57,522 nt of DNA from Pseudarthrobacter oxydans. Lineage in GTDB: Bacteria > Actinomycetota > Actinomycetes > Actinomycetales > Micrococcaceae. Position numbers and translations under genes: made by a program. Below, in pieces: positions 46,200 through 55,497 of this stretch. The stretch lies in NCBI RefSeq assembly GCF_013314975.1, contig NZ_JABTYH010000033.1, positions 1-57,522 of the forward strand, written 5' to 3'. Within the stretch, counting starts at the first letter, position 1, and every line of letters begins with the position of its first letter. The notes beneath the pieces were generated by a model. That model searched no databases. It saw only the letters and a program-made list of their open reading frames with translations, and was not told the DNA's origin.

Positions 46200-46436
46200 A
46201 TGTTCCTTCTCTTTGGTTTGAAAACAGTGCTGAACGCGCTGCCCGGCAAACCGGCCACCTGCCAGTACTGCCGCTCGTTCGTCCACCACCGTCTGGAGGA
46301 GCGGGCCACCAAGTTCACGCTCTTCTTCATCCCCGTGTTCACCACGTCGCGGAAATACAACATCACCTGCACCAACTGCGGGTACGTTTCGAGCATCTCG
46401 GCGCGGCAGAAGCGGGCCCTGGAACTACAGCGGTAG
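46200..46436 (+). CDS. zinc-ribbon protein
   Basis: A 78-residue protein with a zinc ribbon made of CQYC (residues 21-24) and CTNC (about residues 57-60). A hydrophobic stretch between them (TKFTLFFIPVFTTSRKYN) is typical of the zinc-ribbon_15 group. ATG 46200 follows GAAAGG. Function unknown. Confidence 0.8.
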   Translation: MFLLFGLKTVLNALPGKPATCQYCRSFVHHRLEERATKFTLFFIPVFTTSRKYNITCTNCGYVSSISARQKRALELQR

Positions 46437-46469
46437 GCCGGGTCCCCGTGAGGGGCCGCAGCCGGACTC

Positions 46470-47828
46470 CTAACCGCCGAACAGCGGCGAGAGGGACGTC
46501 CAGAACTGCCGGATGCCCAGGACGATGAACAGCAGGGCGCAGATCCCCAGTGCGATGTTGGAGTGGAGCTTGTTGGCCCACGCCTTGGGGATCCGCCGGC
46601 CGTTGAGCAGCCCCAGCAGGGTCAGTGCCAGGAACGGCATGAACAGCGAACCCAGTGCCCCGTACAGCAGGATCAGGCCGATCGGCTGGCCCAGCGCGAA
46701 CAGGACCATGGGCGGGAACGTCAGCCACAGGATGTAGAACCTGAAGTATTTACCGCCCACCCGGGTATCCGGGTGGCCGGACTCCTTGCCCCGCATGTTG
46801 CCCCAGAAGTCGGCGAACATCAGGGAGACCCCGTTCCATACGCCGATGATGGAGGAGAAGGACGCGGCCCAGAAACCCACCAGGAACCCGGTTCCCACAA
46901 CGTCCCCGTATTCCGCTTTCAGCACACCATAGAGGTCCAGCAGCCCTTCGTCGCTGGCGCTGAGGGACACACCCGCGGAACGCACAACCTCCGCACCCAC
47001 AATGAGCATGGCGATGACGAAGATGCCGGTCATAACGTAGGCCATGGAGTTGTCGATCCGCATGACCTTCATCCACTTGGGCGTGTACCAGCCCTTTTCG
47101 CGAAGCCAGTAGCCGTAGGCGGCGAGGGTGATGGTGCCGCCCACGCCACCGGCCAGCGCCAGCGTGTAGAAGATGCCGCCGTCCGTCGAGGGGATCATCG
47201 GGATGAGCCCGGCGAGCATCTCCGGAATGTTCGGGGCGGCAATCACGGCCAGTCCCACCACGGTCACGAACATCATGCCCACCAGCACGGCGGTGATCTT
47301 CTCGAAGGTGGCGTATTTGCCCCACCACACCATCGCGAAGCCGGCGAGGCCCATCAGGATGGCCCACCCCCACAGCGGCAGGAAAGGGAACACGGCAGCC
47401 AGCGGCAGCGCCGCGGAGGACATGGCCGTGGCCCCGTACACGAATCCCCAGATCATGATGTACGGGCCGAAGTACCAGGTGGTCCATTTGCCCAGGGAAC
47501 GCCAGCCCTCAAAGATCGTTTTTCCGGTTGCCAGCGTGTACCTGCCGGCCCCCTCGACGAGGATGATCTTCAGGACCACCCCCACAATGACTGCCCAGAA
47601 CAGGCCGTAGCCGTAGCGGGAGCCCGCCACCAGGGTGGCAACCATGTCAGCGGCGCCCACACCTGTGGCCGCCACCACCAGTCCGGGACCGACGATGCGC
47701 CACTTCGCCGGGCGGCCGCCGTCGTCATCAATCCTGTCCGCATGGCTGACTCCGGGCTGGCTCTCCCTGCCCGCGTTCAACACAGCGTCGTTCCTTGCAG
47801 CGGCCTTGCCCATGGCGTCTTCGCCCAC
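46470..47828 (-). CDS. divergent Nramp-family transporter
   Basis: A 452-residue membrane protein with eleven predicted helices and Nramp topology. The GTG at 47828 is chosen because GAGGAGG lies five bases upstream. In canonical Nramp proteins helix 1 has DPGN and helix 6 has MPH; here helix 1 reads GPGLVVAATGVGAADMVATL and helix 6 has VGGTITLAAYGYWLREKGW, so the classic metal ligands are absent. It therefore belongs to a branch whose substrate is uncertain (Mg2+ or other cations have been shown for Nramp-related proteins). No metal-regulator box could be named. Confidence 0.8.
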   Translation of the reverse strand: MGEDAMGKAAARNDAVLNAGRESQPGVSHADRIDDDGGRPAKWRIVGPGLVVAATGVGAADMVATLVAGSRYGYGLFWAVIVGVVLKIILVEGAGRYTLATGKTIFEGWRSLGKWTTWYFGPYIMIWGFVYGATAMSSAALPLAAVFPFLPLWGWAILMGLAGFAMVWWGKYATFEKITAVLVGMMFVTVVGLAVIAAPNIPEMLAGLIPMIPSTDGGIFYTLALAGGVGGTITLAAYGYWLREKGWYTPKWMKVMRIDNSMAYVMTGIFVIAMLIVGAEVVRSAGVSLSASDEGLLDLYGVLKAEYGDVVGTGFLVGFWAASFSSIIGVWNGVSLMFADFWGNMRGKESGHPDTRVGGKYFRFYILWLTFPPMVLFALGQPIGLILLYGALGSLFMPFLALTLLGLLNGRRIPKAWANKLHSNIALGICALLFIVLGIRQFWTSLSPLFGG

Positions 47829-48066
47829 GGTTCCTCCTCGATTGTCCTGCAGCGTGGAAAACACAACTGCAGCCAACCTATGCCGGAACCATTGCCCCAT
47901 CCAAGGACAACTGGCGGGTGCGGGGCACTTTACGGGAACCCGATGGCCGCTTCCGGGCTCTGGTGGATTCCGCCGGCCGGGGCTAAAGTGGGATCCGCCG
48001 GATGACGCCGGCGGAACCCGGGGACCTGATACCGGTCACCCACGGCAGGAGAGGGAGGTGGTTTTG

Positions 48067-48147
48067 ATGACTGTTGCAGCCCCGCGCCCTGAGCGCTCCG
48101 CACCCCTCTTCCAGACTCCTTCCCTGTACTGCACCGGCCCCGCCTGA
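48067..48147 (+). CDS. 26-residue leader-type ORF before rsgA
   Basis: ATG 48067 follows an unusually strong ribosome-binding site (GGAGAGGGAGGTGG). The 26 codons encode TVAAPRPERSAPLFQTPSL, then YCTGPA. It ends 72 bases before the rsgA start. It overlaps an earlier 21-codon frame through TGATG. The strong initiation site suggests real translation and possibly a leader peptide, but the peptide is not recognised. The remaining part of the 47829-48219 gap shows no gene. Confidence 0.4.
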   Translation: MTVAAPRPERSAPLFQTPSLYCTGPA

Positions 48148-48219
48148 CCCTTCCGCGGAGCGCCACAACACCCGGGCCCACTGCGGCCGGTGCGCAGGGG
48201 CTTTCCCTGAGGTATCACA

Positions 48220-49395
48220 GTGAACACATCATCAGGCCGTGCCCTGGACAGCATCACCACCACAAACGTCACAACCCCACACAACGCAACTCCAATCGGC
48301 CCGCGTGCCTACGGCTACACGCCGGCGGTCGCCCGGCACTTCGACATCCACCCCTTGCCCGGGGCAACGGAGCGGGGCCGGGTGGTCCGCGTGGACCGTT
48401 CACTGCTCCTGGTGGCCGCGGGAACAGACCTGCTCCACCTTCCGTATCCGCTGACCGGTGACGCGGCAGTCACCGGCGACTGGGTGTGGATGGGGCCCAA
48501 CAGGGCCGGGGACCGCCAGGTCCTCGGCGTCCTTCCGCGGCTCTCGGAGCTCAGCCGGAAGCGCGCCTTCGAGGATTCCTCCGAGGCGCAGGTCCTGGCG
48601 GCCAACATGGACATGGTGGGCGTGGTGGTCCCCGTGGACCGGCCGTTGACGCACAACCGGCTGGAGCGCACGCTCGTGGCCGCCTGGGATTCCGGCGCCA
48701 CTCCCCTGGTGATCGTCACCAAGGCGGACCTCGCGGGGGTTGCGGACGACGTCGTCGGGAAGGTCATCCTGCAGGCGGCGGGCGTGGAGGTGGTCACCAC
48801 CTCAGCGGAAACCGGTGACGGCATCCCCGAACTGCTGGCGCACATTCCGGCGGGCGGCACCATCGTCCTCCAGGGGCCGTCCGGCGCCGGGAAGTCCACG
48901 CTCATCAACGCCCTGGTGGGCCGCGATGTCCAGCACACCGGGGAGGTGCGGTCCGGCGACTTCAGGGGTAAACACACCACCACATCCCGCGAACTCGTGC
49001 CCCTCCCCAACGGGACGGTCCTGATGGACACACCCGGCGTGCGGGGTTTCGGATTGTTCGACGCCGAGGACGGCATCGGCGGAATGTTCGGCGACATCGA
49101 AGCGCTGGCAGGCCAGTGCAGGTTCACGGACTGCGCCCACCAGAGCGAGCCGGGCTGTGCCGTGCAGGAGGCAATAGCGGAGGGCGTGCTGGAGGAACGC
49201 CGCTGGCACAACTACCTGAAGCTGCAGCGGGAGCTTGCCGCCCTTGCCCGCCGGAGCGACGCCGCAGCGCAGCGGGCCTACCAGCGGGAATGGCACCAGA
49301 AAGTGGTCATGGCCGGAAAGTCCCAGCGTTCCGCGGAACGCGACCTCTCTGAACAGCGTGGACGGCAGGACCGGCCGGGGCGCAAGCGGCGCTGA
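48220..49395 (+). CDS. rsgA: RsgA ribosome-assembly GTPase
   Basis: A 391-residue circularly permuted GTPase acting in 30S subunit maturation. G4 (VIVTKADLAG) comes before G1 (QGPSGAGKSTLINAL), with G3 (LMDTPGVRGFG) after it. An N-terminal OB-like domain covers about residues 45-130. The C-terminal zinc knuckle is CRFTDCAHQSEPGCAVQ. The N-terminal 30 residues are asparagine/threonine rich and probably unstructured. The GTG start at 48220 is used. It stands alone on the plus strand. Confidence 0.93.
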   Translation: MNTSSGRALDSITTTNVTTPHNATPIGPRAYGYTPAVARHFDIHPLPGATERGRVVRVDRSLLLVAAGTDLLHLPYPLTGDAAVTGDWVWMGPNRAGDRQVLGVLPRLSELSRKRAFEDSSEAQVLAANMDMVGVVVPVDRPLTHNRLERTLVAAWDSGATPLVIVTKADLAGVADDVVGKVILQAAGVEVVTTSAETGDGIPELLAHIPAGGTIVLQGPSGAGKSTLINALVGRDVQHTGEVRSGDFRGKHTTTSRELVPLPNGTVLMDTPGVRGFGLFDAEDGIGGMFGDIEALAGQCRFTDCAHQSEPGCAVQEAIAEGVLEERRWHNYLKLQRELAALARRSDAAAQRAYQREWHQKVVMAGKSQRSAERDLSEQRGRQDRPGRKRR

Positions 49396-49461
49396 ACCAC
49401 GGCCTCGACCTGACGGGCGGTGCCCTGCAGGTGCGGGGCACCGCCGTCCGCCGGGGTGGTT

Positions 49462-50523
49462 CTAGCGGCTGTGTCCCGCGGTGCTGCCGCGGACAACCAG
49501 CTCGGCCGGGTAGATGACAGGTTCCAGCTGCTCTTCCGGGTTTTCGATCGCGCGGATCAGGAGCTGACCGGCTGTCACGGCCATGTCCACCATGGGCTGG
49601 GTCACCGTGGTCAGGCCCAGGCCGTTGGCGGCAAGGAGGGAATGGTTGTCGAACCCCACAACGGCAACGTCCTCCGGAACCTTGTGGCCCCTGCCCCGCA
49701 CTGTGTCAATGACCCCCAGCGCCATCAGGTCGGAGGCCGCAAAAACACCGTCAAGCTCCGGCGCTTCGGAGAAAAGGGTCCGTGCAGCGTCGGCGCCGCC
49801 CGCCGTCGTAAAGTCCCCGTGGACCACGGGCCCGGGCTGCAGCCCGGCCTCCCGGATACCCTGCATCCACCCCTCCAGGCGGTCAACTGCCGCTGTCATG
49901 TCTGCGGGTCCTGCCACCGTTCCGAGCCGGGTGCGCCCGGTGCCGGCCAGGTGGCGGGCGGCAAGCCGGCCGCCCTCAAAGTTGTCCAGGTCCACATAAG
50001 GGACCCCGAAGCCCGTGGCCCAGGGCCGGCCGATGAAGACGGTGGGCAGGCCCGTTGTGCCAAGGGTCTCCGCCCAGTCGTCCGCCTCGTGGAACGAGAC
50101 CACGATCGCGCCGTCGACGTGCCCGCCCCGCAGGTACCGCATGGTCCGGGCGGAGTCATCCCCCGCCCGGGACATCAGCAGCACCAGCTGCATGTCGGTG
50201 CCCCGGAGTGCCTCGTTGACGCCGGTGATGACAGCGGCGAAGAAGGGGTCCATCATCACGCGGGCGTCCGGCTCCGGAATGACCAGCGCAATGGATCCGG
50301 TACGCCTGGTCACCAGGCTCCGGGCAGCACGGTTTGGTGTATATCCGAGGGCCACGATTGCGGCGTCGACGGCGGCCTGCGCCTCCGGGCTGACCTTCAG
50401 CCCGCCGTTGATTGCCCGGGACGCGGTGGAGCGGGACACTCCGGCCGCCGTGGCGAGGTCCTCGAGCGTCGGGCTGGGCCGCCCGGCGTGCAGGAGGCCG
50501 GACCGGCGGGACTTTTCGTTCAT
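49462..50523 (-). CDS. cebR: LacI-family repressor, CebR-like
   Basis: A 353-residue LacI/GalR regulator. The DNA-binding domain is PTLEDLATAAGVSRSTASRA then INGGLKVSPEAQAAVDAAI. The effector domain closes around EDVAVVGFDNHSLLAANGLG. The ATG at 50523 shares one base with the GH1 stop (TAATG), so it is translated with the sugar operon it follows. Three boxes resembling the known CebR operator TGGGAGCGCTCCCA lie upstream of the operon, which supports CebR-like function: release by cellobiose would induce uptake genes. Confidence 0.88.
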   Translation of the reverse strand: MNEKSRRSGLLHAGRPSPTLEDLATAAGVSRSTASRAINGGLKVSPEAQAAVDAAIVALGYTPNRAARSLVTRRTGSIALVIPEPDARVMMDPFFAAVITGVNEALRGTDMQLVLLMSRAGDDSARTMRYLRGGHVDGAIVVSFHEADDWAETLGTTGLPTVFIGRPWATGFGVPYVDLDNFEGGRLAARHLAGTGRTRLGTVAGPADMTAAVDRLEGWMQGIREAGLQPGPVVHGDFTTAGGADAARTLFSEAPELDGVFAASDLMALGVIDTVRGRGHKVPEDVAVVGFDNHSLLAANGLGLTTVTQPMVDMAVTAGQLLIRAIENPEEQLEPVIYPAELVVRGSTAGHSR

Positions 50524-52007
50524 TACACAGACAATACGACACCCGGCTCCGAAGGCAGCACGGGGTGGGTGCCGGCCGGAATCGCGTTGGCCGCCGCCAC
50601 CGCCGAGTACCACCAGGCGCTGGCTTTCGGGATGCGTTCCTGGGTTGCATAGTCCACCCGCACCAGGCCAAAGCGCTGGTGGTAGCCGAAGGACCATTCG
50701 AAATTGTCCAGCAGGGACCAGGCCAGGTACCCCCGGACGTCCACGCCGTCCGCGATGGCGCCATGCACTGCCTGGAGGTGGGCCGCGAAGAACCCCAGCC
50801 GGTCCTGGTCGTCCACGAAGCCCGCCTCGTCGGGGACGTCATCGTACGCTGCACCGTTTTCGGTGATGTAGATGGGGATCCCGGCCGGACCCGTGTACTC
50901 CCCCTGCAGCCTGTTGAGCAGGCGCCGCAGCCCCTCCGGCTGGACCTCCCAGCCCATTCCCGTCACCGGCAGGCCCCGTGGTGCCGAGCGGGCGCCGTCG
51001 GCTGCCACGAACGGGGAGGACACCGGGCGGGCTGCCTGCCCCGGAGCCGACGTCGTCTCCTGCCCCGCCTGTTCCCCGGGTCCCGCCGGGTCCTTCGTGA
51101 GGGATTCACCGTGGTAGTAGTTGACGCCCAGCAGGTCCAGCGGCGTGGATATGATCTCGAGGTCCCCGTCCTGCACCAGGTCAGCCATTCCAAGGTGCGC
51201 CACGTCTGCCAGCAGGTCGGCCGGGTATTCCCCCCTGAACAGCGGGTCCAGGAAGATCCTGTTGAACTGGCCGTCGATCCGCCTGGCCGCGTCCCTGTCG
51301 CCCTCGCTGCCGGGATCCCGCGGATCCGGGACCGTCAGGTTCAGGGTGATGCCCACTGAGGCGTCCGGATCCTCGCGGCGCAGCGCACGGGCTGCCAGGC
51401 CGTGGCCGAGCAGCAGGTGGTGGGCGGCGGCAAGTGCTGCCCGCGGGTCCTGCCGTCCCGGCGCATGGACGCCGGCCGCATAGCCCAGGAACGCCGAGCA
51501 CCACGGTTCGTTGAGGGTGGTCCAGATCCGGACCCTGTCGCCCAGGACGCCGTGCATGAGCGCCGCGTACTCGGCGAAACGGTAGGCCGTGCCCCGGTTG
51601 GCCCAGCCGCCCTTGTCCTCAAGCGCCTGCGGCAGGTCCCAGTGGTAGAGGGTCAGCCACGGTGTGATCCCGGCGGCCAGCAGTTCATCCACCAGGCGCG
51701 AGTAGAAGGCGATCCCTTCCGGATTGGGCGTGACGCCGTCGGGCATGCAGCGGGCCCAGGACGTGGAGAACCGGTAGGCCTTTATGTGCAGCTGGCCCAT
51801 GAGCGCCACGTCCTGCTTGTAGCGCCGGTAGTGGTCGCAGGCCACGTCACCGTTGTGGCCGTCGGCCACGGCACCGGGCAGCCGGGCGAACACATCCCAG
51901 ATGGAGTCCTGCCGGCCGCCGGTGTGTGCTGCGCCTTCAATCTGGTAGGCAGCTGTTGCCGCGCCCCAAAGAAAACCCTTCGGGAACGGAAGTTGGGTGG
52001 AACTCAT
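50523..52007 (-). CDS. bglC: GH1 beta-glucosidase
   Basis: A 494-residue GH1 enzyme. FPKGFLWGAATAAYQIEGAA is the family start, TLNEPWCSAFLGYA contains the acid/base glutamate and YITENGAAYDD the nucleophile glutamate. There is no signal peptide, so it acts in the cytoplasm on imported cellobiose or cello-oligosaccharides. It overlaps the upstream permease by four bases and the repressor by one. A short insert rich in glycine and proline (about residues 300-325, PAGPGEQAGQETTSAPGQA) is not a standard part of the family. Confidence 0.92.
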   Translation of the reverse strand: MSSTQLPFPKGFLWGAATAAYQIEGAAHTGGRQDSIWDVFARLPGAVADGHNGDVACDHYRRYKQDVALMGQLHIKAYRFSTSWARCMPDGVTPNPEGIAFYSRLVDELLAAGITPWLTLYHWDLPQALEDKGGWANRGTAYRFAEYAALMHGVLGDRVRIWTTLNEPWCSAFLGYAAGVHAPGRQDPRAALAAAHHLLLGHGLAARALRREDPDASVGITLNLTVPDPRDPGSEGDRDAARRIDGQFNRIFLDPLFRGEYPADLLADVAHLGMADLVQDGDLEIISTPLDLLGVNYYHGESLTKDPAGPGEQAGQETTSAPGQAARPVSSPFVAADGARSAPRGLPVTGMGWEVQPEGLRRLLNRLQGEYTGPAGIPIYITENGAAYDDVPDEAGFVDDQDRLGFFAAHLQAVHGAIADGVDVRGYLAWSLLDNFEWSFGYHQRFGLVRVDYATQERIPKASAWWYSAVAAANAIPAGTHPVLPSEPGVVLSV

Positions 52008-52921
52008 CCTTTGACTGCTCCTTGCATAATTCCGGATACGAGTTGGCGTCCCGCCGCTATGAACAGGAGCAGGAGTGGGACGGTGGCCAGGACGGCACCC
52101 GCCAGGACCACGGAGTAGTCCACGAAGTGCGCGGCCTGCAGCAGCTGCAGAGCCACTGGAAGGGTGGGGTTTGACGGGTCGAGGACAATGAACGGCCAGA
52201 AGAAGTTCGTCCAGGTGGCCACGAAGGTGAACAGGGCGAGCATGGCGGCCGCAGGGCGCGCGGCCGGGAACCCGATGTACCAGAAGGCCTGGATCATGGA
52301 CGCCCCGTCCATCCGCACGGCCTCGATGAGTTCATCCGGGAGGGCGTCACGCAGGTATTGGGTCATCCAAAACACGCCGAAGGCGGTCACGACGCCGGGG
52401 ATGATGACCGCCCACAGCGAGCCGGTCCACCCCAGCTTAGACATCACGATAAACAGCGGGACGACGCCCAGCTGGGTGGGAACCGCCATGGTAGCGATGA
52501 CGAACACCAGCAGCCCCTTGCTGCCGCGGAAGCGGAGCTTCGCGAAGGCGAATCCGGCAAGGGTGGAAAACACGACGACGGACGCCGCGGTCACGCACGA
52601 GACGATCAGGCTGTTGCCCATCGCCTTCCAGAACGGGATGCTGTCAAAGACTTTCGCGGCATTGGCCAGGAAGTTCCCGCCGGGCAGCAGCGGGATGCCG
52701 CGGCTCAGGACCGTGTTGTCATGGCTTCCCACCAGGAATGACCAATAGAGCGGAAAGAGGGACGCCAGCAGGACTGCACCCAGGAAGCCGTAGGTGAGGA
52801 AGCCGGGCCGGCGGTCACTTCCGTGGCCGGACCTTGGTTTCCTGGCACCTGGCCCGCGCCTCGCTGCTGCCTTGGCTGCCCCTTTCCCGGCGGTCTGTTC
52901 GATCATGGGGATGGAGCTCAC
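52004..52921 (-). CDS. cebG: sugar ABC transporter permease, CebG-like
   Basis: A 305-residue inner-membrane permease of the MalG class with six helices. The EAA loop reads DALPDELIEAVRMDGASMIQ followed by AFWYIGFP. GTG 52921 overlaps the upstream permease stop (GTGA) and has GGAGG six bases upstream, so it is preferred to an ATG a few codons later. Works with the CebF- and CebE-like proteins; no ATPase is encoded here, so a shared MsiK-type ATPase is presumably used, as in Streptomyces. Confidence 0.9.
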   Translation of the reverse strand: MSSIPMIEQTAGKGAAKAAARRGPGARKPRSGHGSDRRPGFLTYGFLGAVLLASLFPLYWSFLVGSHDNTVLSRGIPLLPGGNFLANAAKVFDSIPFWKAMGNSLIVSCVTAASVVVFSTLAGFAFAKLRFRGSKGLLVFVIATMAVPTQLGVVPLFIVMSKLGWTGSLWAVIIPGVVTAFGVFWMTQYLRDALPDELIEAVRMDGASMIQAFWYIGFPAARPAAAMLALFTFVATWTNFFWPFIVLDPSNPTLPVALQLLQAAHFVDYSVVLAGAVLATVPLLLLFIAAGRQLVSGIMQGAVKG

Positions 52922-53910
52922 TTGCGGCCTCCCTGGCTTGCGATGCGCTTGGTGATGAGGAAGTTGAGCAGGGCGATCACCACAATGATCAGGAAGAGCA
53001 GCCACGCCACGGCAGAAGCCCTGCCGAAGTTGCGCTGGCCCCAGCCGAGTTCCCAGATGTACATGGTCAGCGTCTGCCACTGCCGGTCCGCTCCGCCCAG
53101 GCCGGACTGGTCAAAGACCCGCGGCTCATCGAAAATCTGCAGGCCGCCGATGGTGGAGGTGATCACCACGAAGATCACCGTGGGCCGCAGCATGGGAACA
53201 GTGACGGAGAAGAACTGCCGCAGCCGGCCGGCACCGTCGATCGTCGCCGCCTCGAACACGTCCCTTGGAATGGCCTGCATGGCGGCGAGGAAGATCAGCG
53301 CGTTGTAGCCGGTCCAGCGGAAGTTCACCATGGTGGCGATGGCCAGGTGGCTCGCAACGGAGTCGGAATGCCACCGGACCGGGTCCAGCCCTGCCGCCTT
53401 CAGCATCTCGTTGATCAGCCCAAACTGGTCCGCGAAGAGGTTGTTGAAGATCAGGCCTACCGCCACTGGCGCCACCACGAACGGCACCAGGACCCCCATC
53501 CGCCAGAACGTCCTGGCCCTCAGGTTCGCGTCCAGCACCGCCGCGATCACCAGGGCGATGACAACCTGGGGAACGGAGGACAGGATGAAGATGCTGAAGG
53601 TGTTGCCCACTGCGTTCCAGAAGTAGGGCTGGGATACAACGAAGGCGTAGTTCTCCAGGCCCGTGAACTTCCCCTGCCCGCCGATGAGGTTCCAGTTGTG
53701 CAGGGAAACCCAGGCTGTGTACACCAGCGGGAAAAGCCCGGTGACGGCAAACAGGATGAAGAATGGCGAGATGTAGAGGTAGGGGGAGAGCTTGACGTCC
53801 CACTTGGAGACCTGCTGGGAGAAGGCCAGGCGCCGGACACCCTTCGTCCCTTCCGGAGGCAGGGACGGTCCCCCTGCCCTCCGGGGCTTGACCCGGTCGG
53901 TGACAGCCAT
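52918..53910 (-). CDS. cebF: sugar ABC transporter permease, CebF-like
   Basis: A 330-residue MalF-class permease with six helices after a basic N-terminus. SPYLYISPFFILFAVTGLFP is the first helix; the EAA loop is AAMQAIPRDVFEAATIDGAG. It lies 2 bases after the binding-protein gene and overlaps the next permease by four. Forms the membrane heterodimer with the downstream protein. Confidence 0.9.
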   Translation of the reverse strand: MAVTDRVKPRRAGGPSLPPEGTKGVRRLAFSQQVSKWDVKLSPYLYISPFFILFAVTGLFPLVYTAWVSLHNWNLIGGQGKFTGLENYAFVVSQPYFWNAVGNTFSIFILSSVPQVVIALVIAAVLDANLRARTFWRMGVLVPFVVAPVAVGLIFNNLFADQFGLINEMLKAAGLDPVRWHSDSVASHLAIATMVNFRWTGYNALIFLAAMQAIPRDVFEAATIDGAGRLRQFFSVTVPMLRPTVIFVVITSTIGGLQIFDEPRVFDQSGLGGADRQWQTLTMYIWELGWGQRNFGRASAVAWLLFLIIVVIALLNFLITKRIASQGGRK

Positions 53911-53912
53911 GC

Positions 53913-55205
53913 CTAGAGGGACTTCACTGCGGTGACGAACTTCTCCCAGGAGGAGGCGGCGTCGTCCGACTTGTCGACGTCCACGCGGGTGAGGGCCTGC
54001 TGCATGGCGTCATTGATGGCGAAGTACTTGGTTCCCTTGAACGGGGTCACGTCAACAGCCTTGGCGCGTTCGGCGAAGATCTGGCCGGTAGGGGCGCCGT
54101 TGAAGAACTCGTTGGTCTGGCCCAGCAGTTCCGGGCTTTCCAGTGCCTCCTTCTGGCTGGGGAAGGTGCCCTTGGCGGTGAATGCCTTGATCTGCTGCTC
54201 AGGCGCGGTCAGCCAGCCTGCCAGCTTCTTGGCCTCGGCCTGGTTCTCGCTCTGGGTGGGAACCGTCAGGTAGGACCCGCCCCAGTTTCCGCCGCCGCCG
54301 GGGAAGACGTTGGCAACGTCCCAGCCGGTGACCCCGGCTGCGTTGCCTTCGATGACGCCGAGCATCCAGCCCGGGCAGAGGGTTGTTGCGAAGGCGCCGG
54401 TCTGGAATCCGGAGGCCCAGTCGTCGCTCCACTGGCTGAGGTGGGCGGACAGTCCGTCCTCGGTGGAGGCCTTGAGGACCTGGTTGTAGGTGTCCTTGAC
54501 CTTCTGGTTCTCCGTCGCGATGACGGTGCCGTCCTCCTCCTCGTACACCTTTTCCAGCTGGTTGCTCATGCCCTGGTAGATCGCCCCTGCCGAGTCGAAC
54601 CAGGCGGAATCGGGGCTTGCGGCCTTGTAGGCCTTGCCCGCTTCGAAGTAGCTGTCCCAGGTGGTTCCCAGCATCGCGGCAACTTCCCCACGTTCGGTGG
54701 GCATGCCGGCCTTCTTGAGCAGCTCGGCGTTGTAGCAGACGGCCTCAGGGCCGGAGTCGGTGCCGTAGCCAAGCAGCTTGCCATCAGCGGTGGTGGCGGC
54801 CTCGGCCTTCCAGTCCAGCCAGCGTCCCTCGACGGCGGGGTCGGAGAGATCTGCAAAGCGGTCCGGATACTGCAGGAGTTCCGGAAGCCAGTCCACCTCT
54901 ACGGCCTCGATATCGGACAGTCCCGAGCCGGCGGCCAGCCGGGTGGTGAGGTTGTCCCGGGCTTCGTTGGTGGTTGCCGCCTTCTTGTGCTCGATGGTCA
55001 CGTTGGGGTTCAGCTCTTCGTATTCTTCGAAAAGCTCCTCGTAGCCGAACTCGTTGAAGGTGCCCACCGTGAGAGTTACGGGGCCGGAGCCGGTGGCGTC
55101 GTTCACGCCACCCTTTTCCGGAGCGGAGGATCCGCAGGCGGACAGCGACAGGGCCAGGCACGCGGCCGCAGCGGACAGCACGGAGAACTTGGTTGGGTTT
55201 TTCAC
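53913..55205 (-). CDS. cebE: sugar-binding lipoprotein, CebE-like
   Basis: A 430-residue extracellular solute-binding protein of the family 1 class. Signal: basic start, hydrophobic core, lipobox LSAC with cysteine 24. The blocks VTLTVGTFNEFGYEELFEEY and SGLSDIEAVEVDWLPELLQY align in character with Streptomyces CebE. It is the first gene of the operon and so carries the promoter with the CebR-like boxes. Expected ligands are cellobiose and cellotriose (by family); this is not provable from sequence alone. Confidence 0.9.
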   Translation of the reverse strand: MKNPTKFSVLSAAAACLALSLSACGSSAPEKGGVNDATGSGPVTLTVGTFNEFGYEELFEEYEELNPNVTIEHKKAATTNEARDNLTTRLAAGSGLSDIEAVEVDWLPELLQYPDRFADLSDPAVEGRWLDWKAEAATTADGKLLGYGTDSGPEAVCYNAELLKKAGMPTERGEVAAMLGTTWDSYFEAGKAYKAASPDSAWFDSAGAIYQGMSNQLEKVYEEEDGTVIATENQKVKDTYNQVLKASTEDGLSAHLSQWSDDWASGFQTGAFATTLCPGWMLGVIEGNAAGVTGWDVANVFPGGGGNWGGSYLTVPTQSENQAEAKKLAGWLTAPEQQIKAFTAKGTFPSQKEALESPELLGQTNEFFNGAPTGQIFAERAKAVDVTPFKGTKYFAINDAMQQALTRVDVDKSDDAASSWEKFVTAVKSL

Positions 55206-55309
55206 AGGAAAGACTCCTTCGTCAGGTAAAAATGCCCTGCCGACCGGCGCAACGGTCGAAGGCGAAAAGGTGGTGAGCGGTAGAACTGGGCCGGACCGTG
55301 ATCCGAATG

Positions 55310-55323
55310 TGGGAGCGCTCTCA
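55310..55323. promoter_or_regulatory. CebR-like box 1
   Basis: TGGGAGCGCTCTCA differs at one position from the published CebR operator TGGGAGCGCTCCCA. It is 105 bases upstream of the cebE-like start. Confidence 0.75.
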
Positions 55324-55364
55324 CCACATGGTGTCCCACCTCACAACTCCTTGTCAAGACGCCG

Positions 55365-55378
55365 TAGGAGCGCTTCCA
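55365..55378. promoter_or_regulatory. CebR-like box 2
   Basis: TAGGAGCGCTTCCA differs at two positions from TGGGAGCGCTCCCA. It lies midway between the divergent genes. Confidence 0.55.
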
Positions 55379-55422
55379 CCCCACCCTTGCCGGTGCCCTT
55401 CAGCGGTGTTACGCTTCCCCGA

Positions 55423-55436
55423 CGAGAGCGCTCCCA
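55423..55436. promoter_or_regulatory. CebR-like box 3
   Basis: CGAGAGCGCTCCCA differs at two positions from the consensus. It lies 62 bases before the secreted beta-helix gene and probably serves that gene's promoter. Confidence 0.65.
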
Positions 55437-55497
55437 CCGCCGCAGCTTTTTCCTGCCGCCCAGGCTCGACGAATCCCACCAACGAACAGGACCAGCA

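Noticed and set aside
46563..48005. A 480-residue plus-strand open frame
   Set aside because: Antisense to the Nramp-like gene, rich in H, G, E and R with no motif; a shadow frame.
52922..53080. N-terminal extension of the CebG-like permease
   Set aside because: It overlaps the upstream permease in another frame; the GTG at 52921 has GGAGG and the usual GTGA overlap.
55054..55497. Upstream extension of the secreted beta-helix gene by 148 codons
   Set aside because: The extension runs through the cebE-like start and the three operator boxes. A better start with a signal peptide is at 55498.
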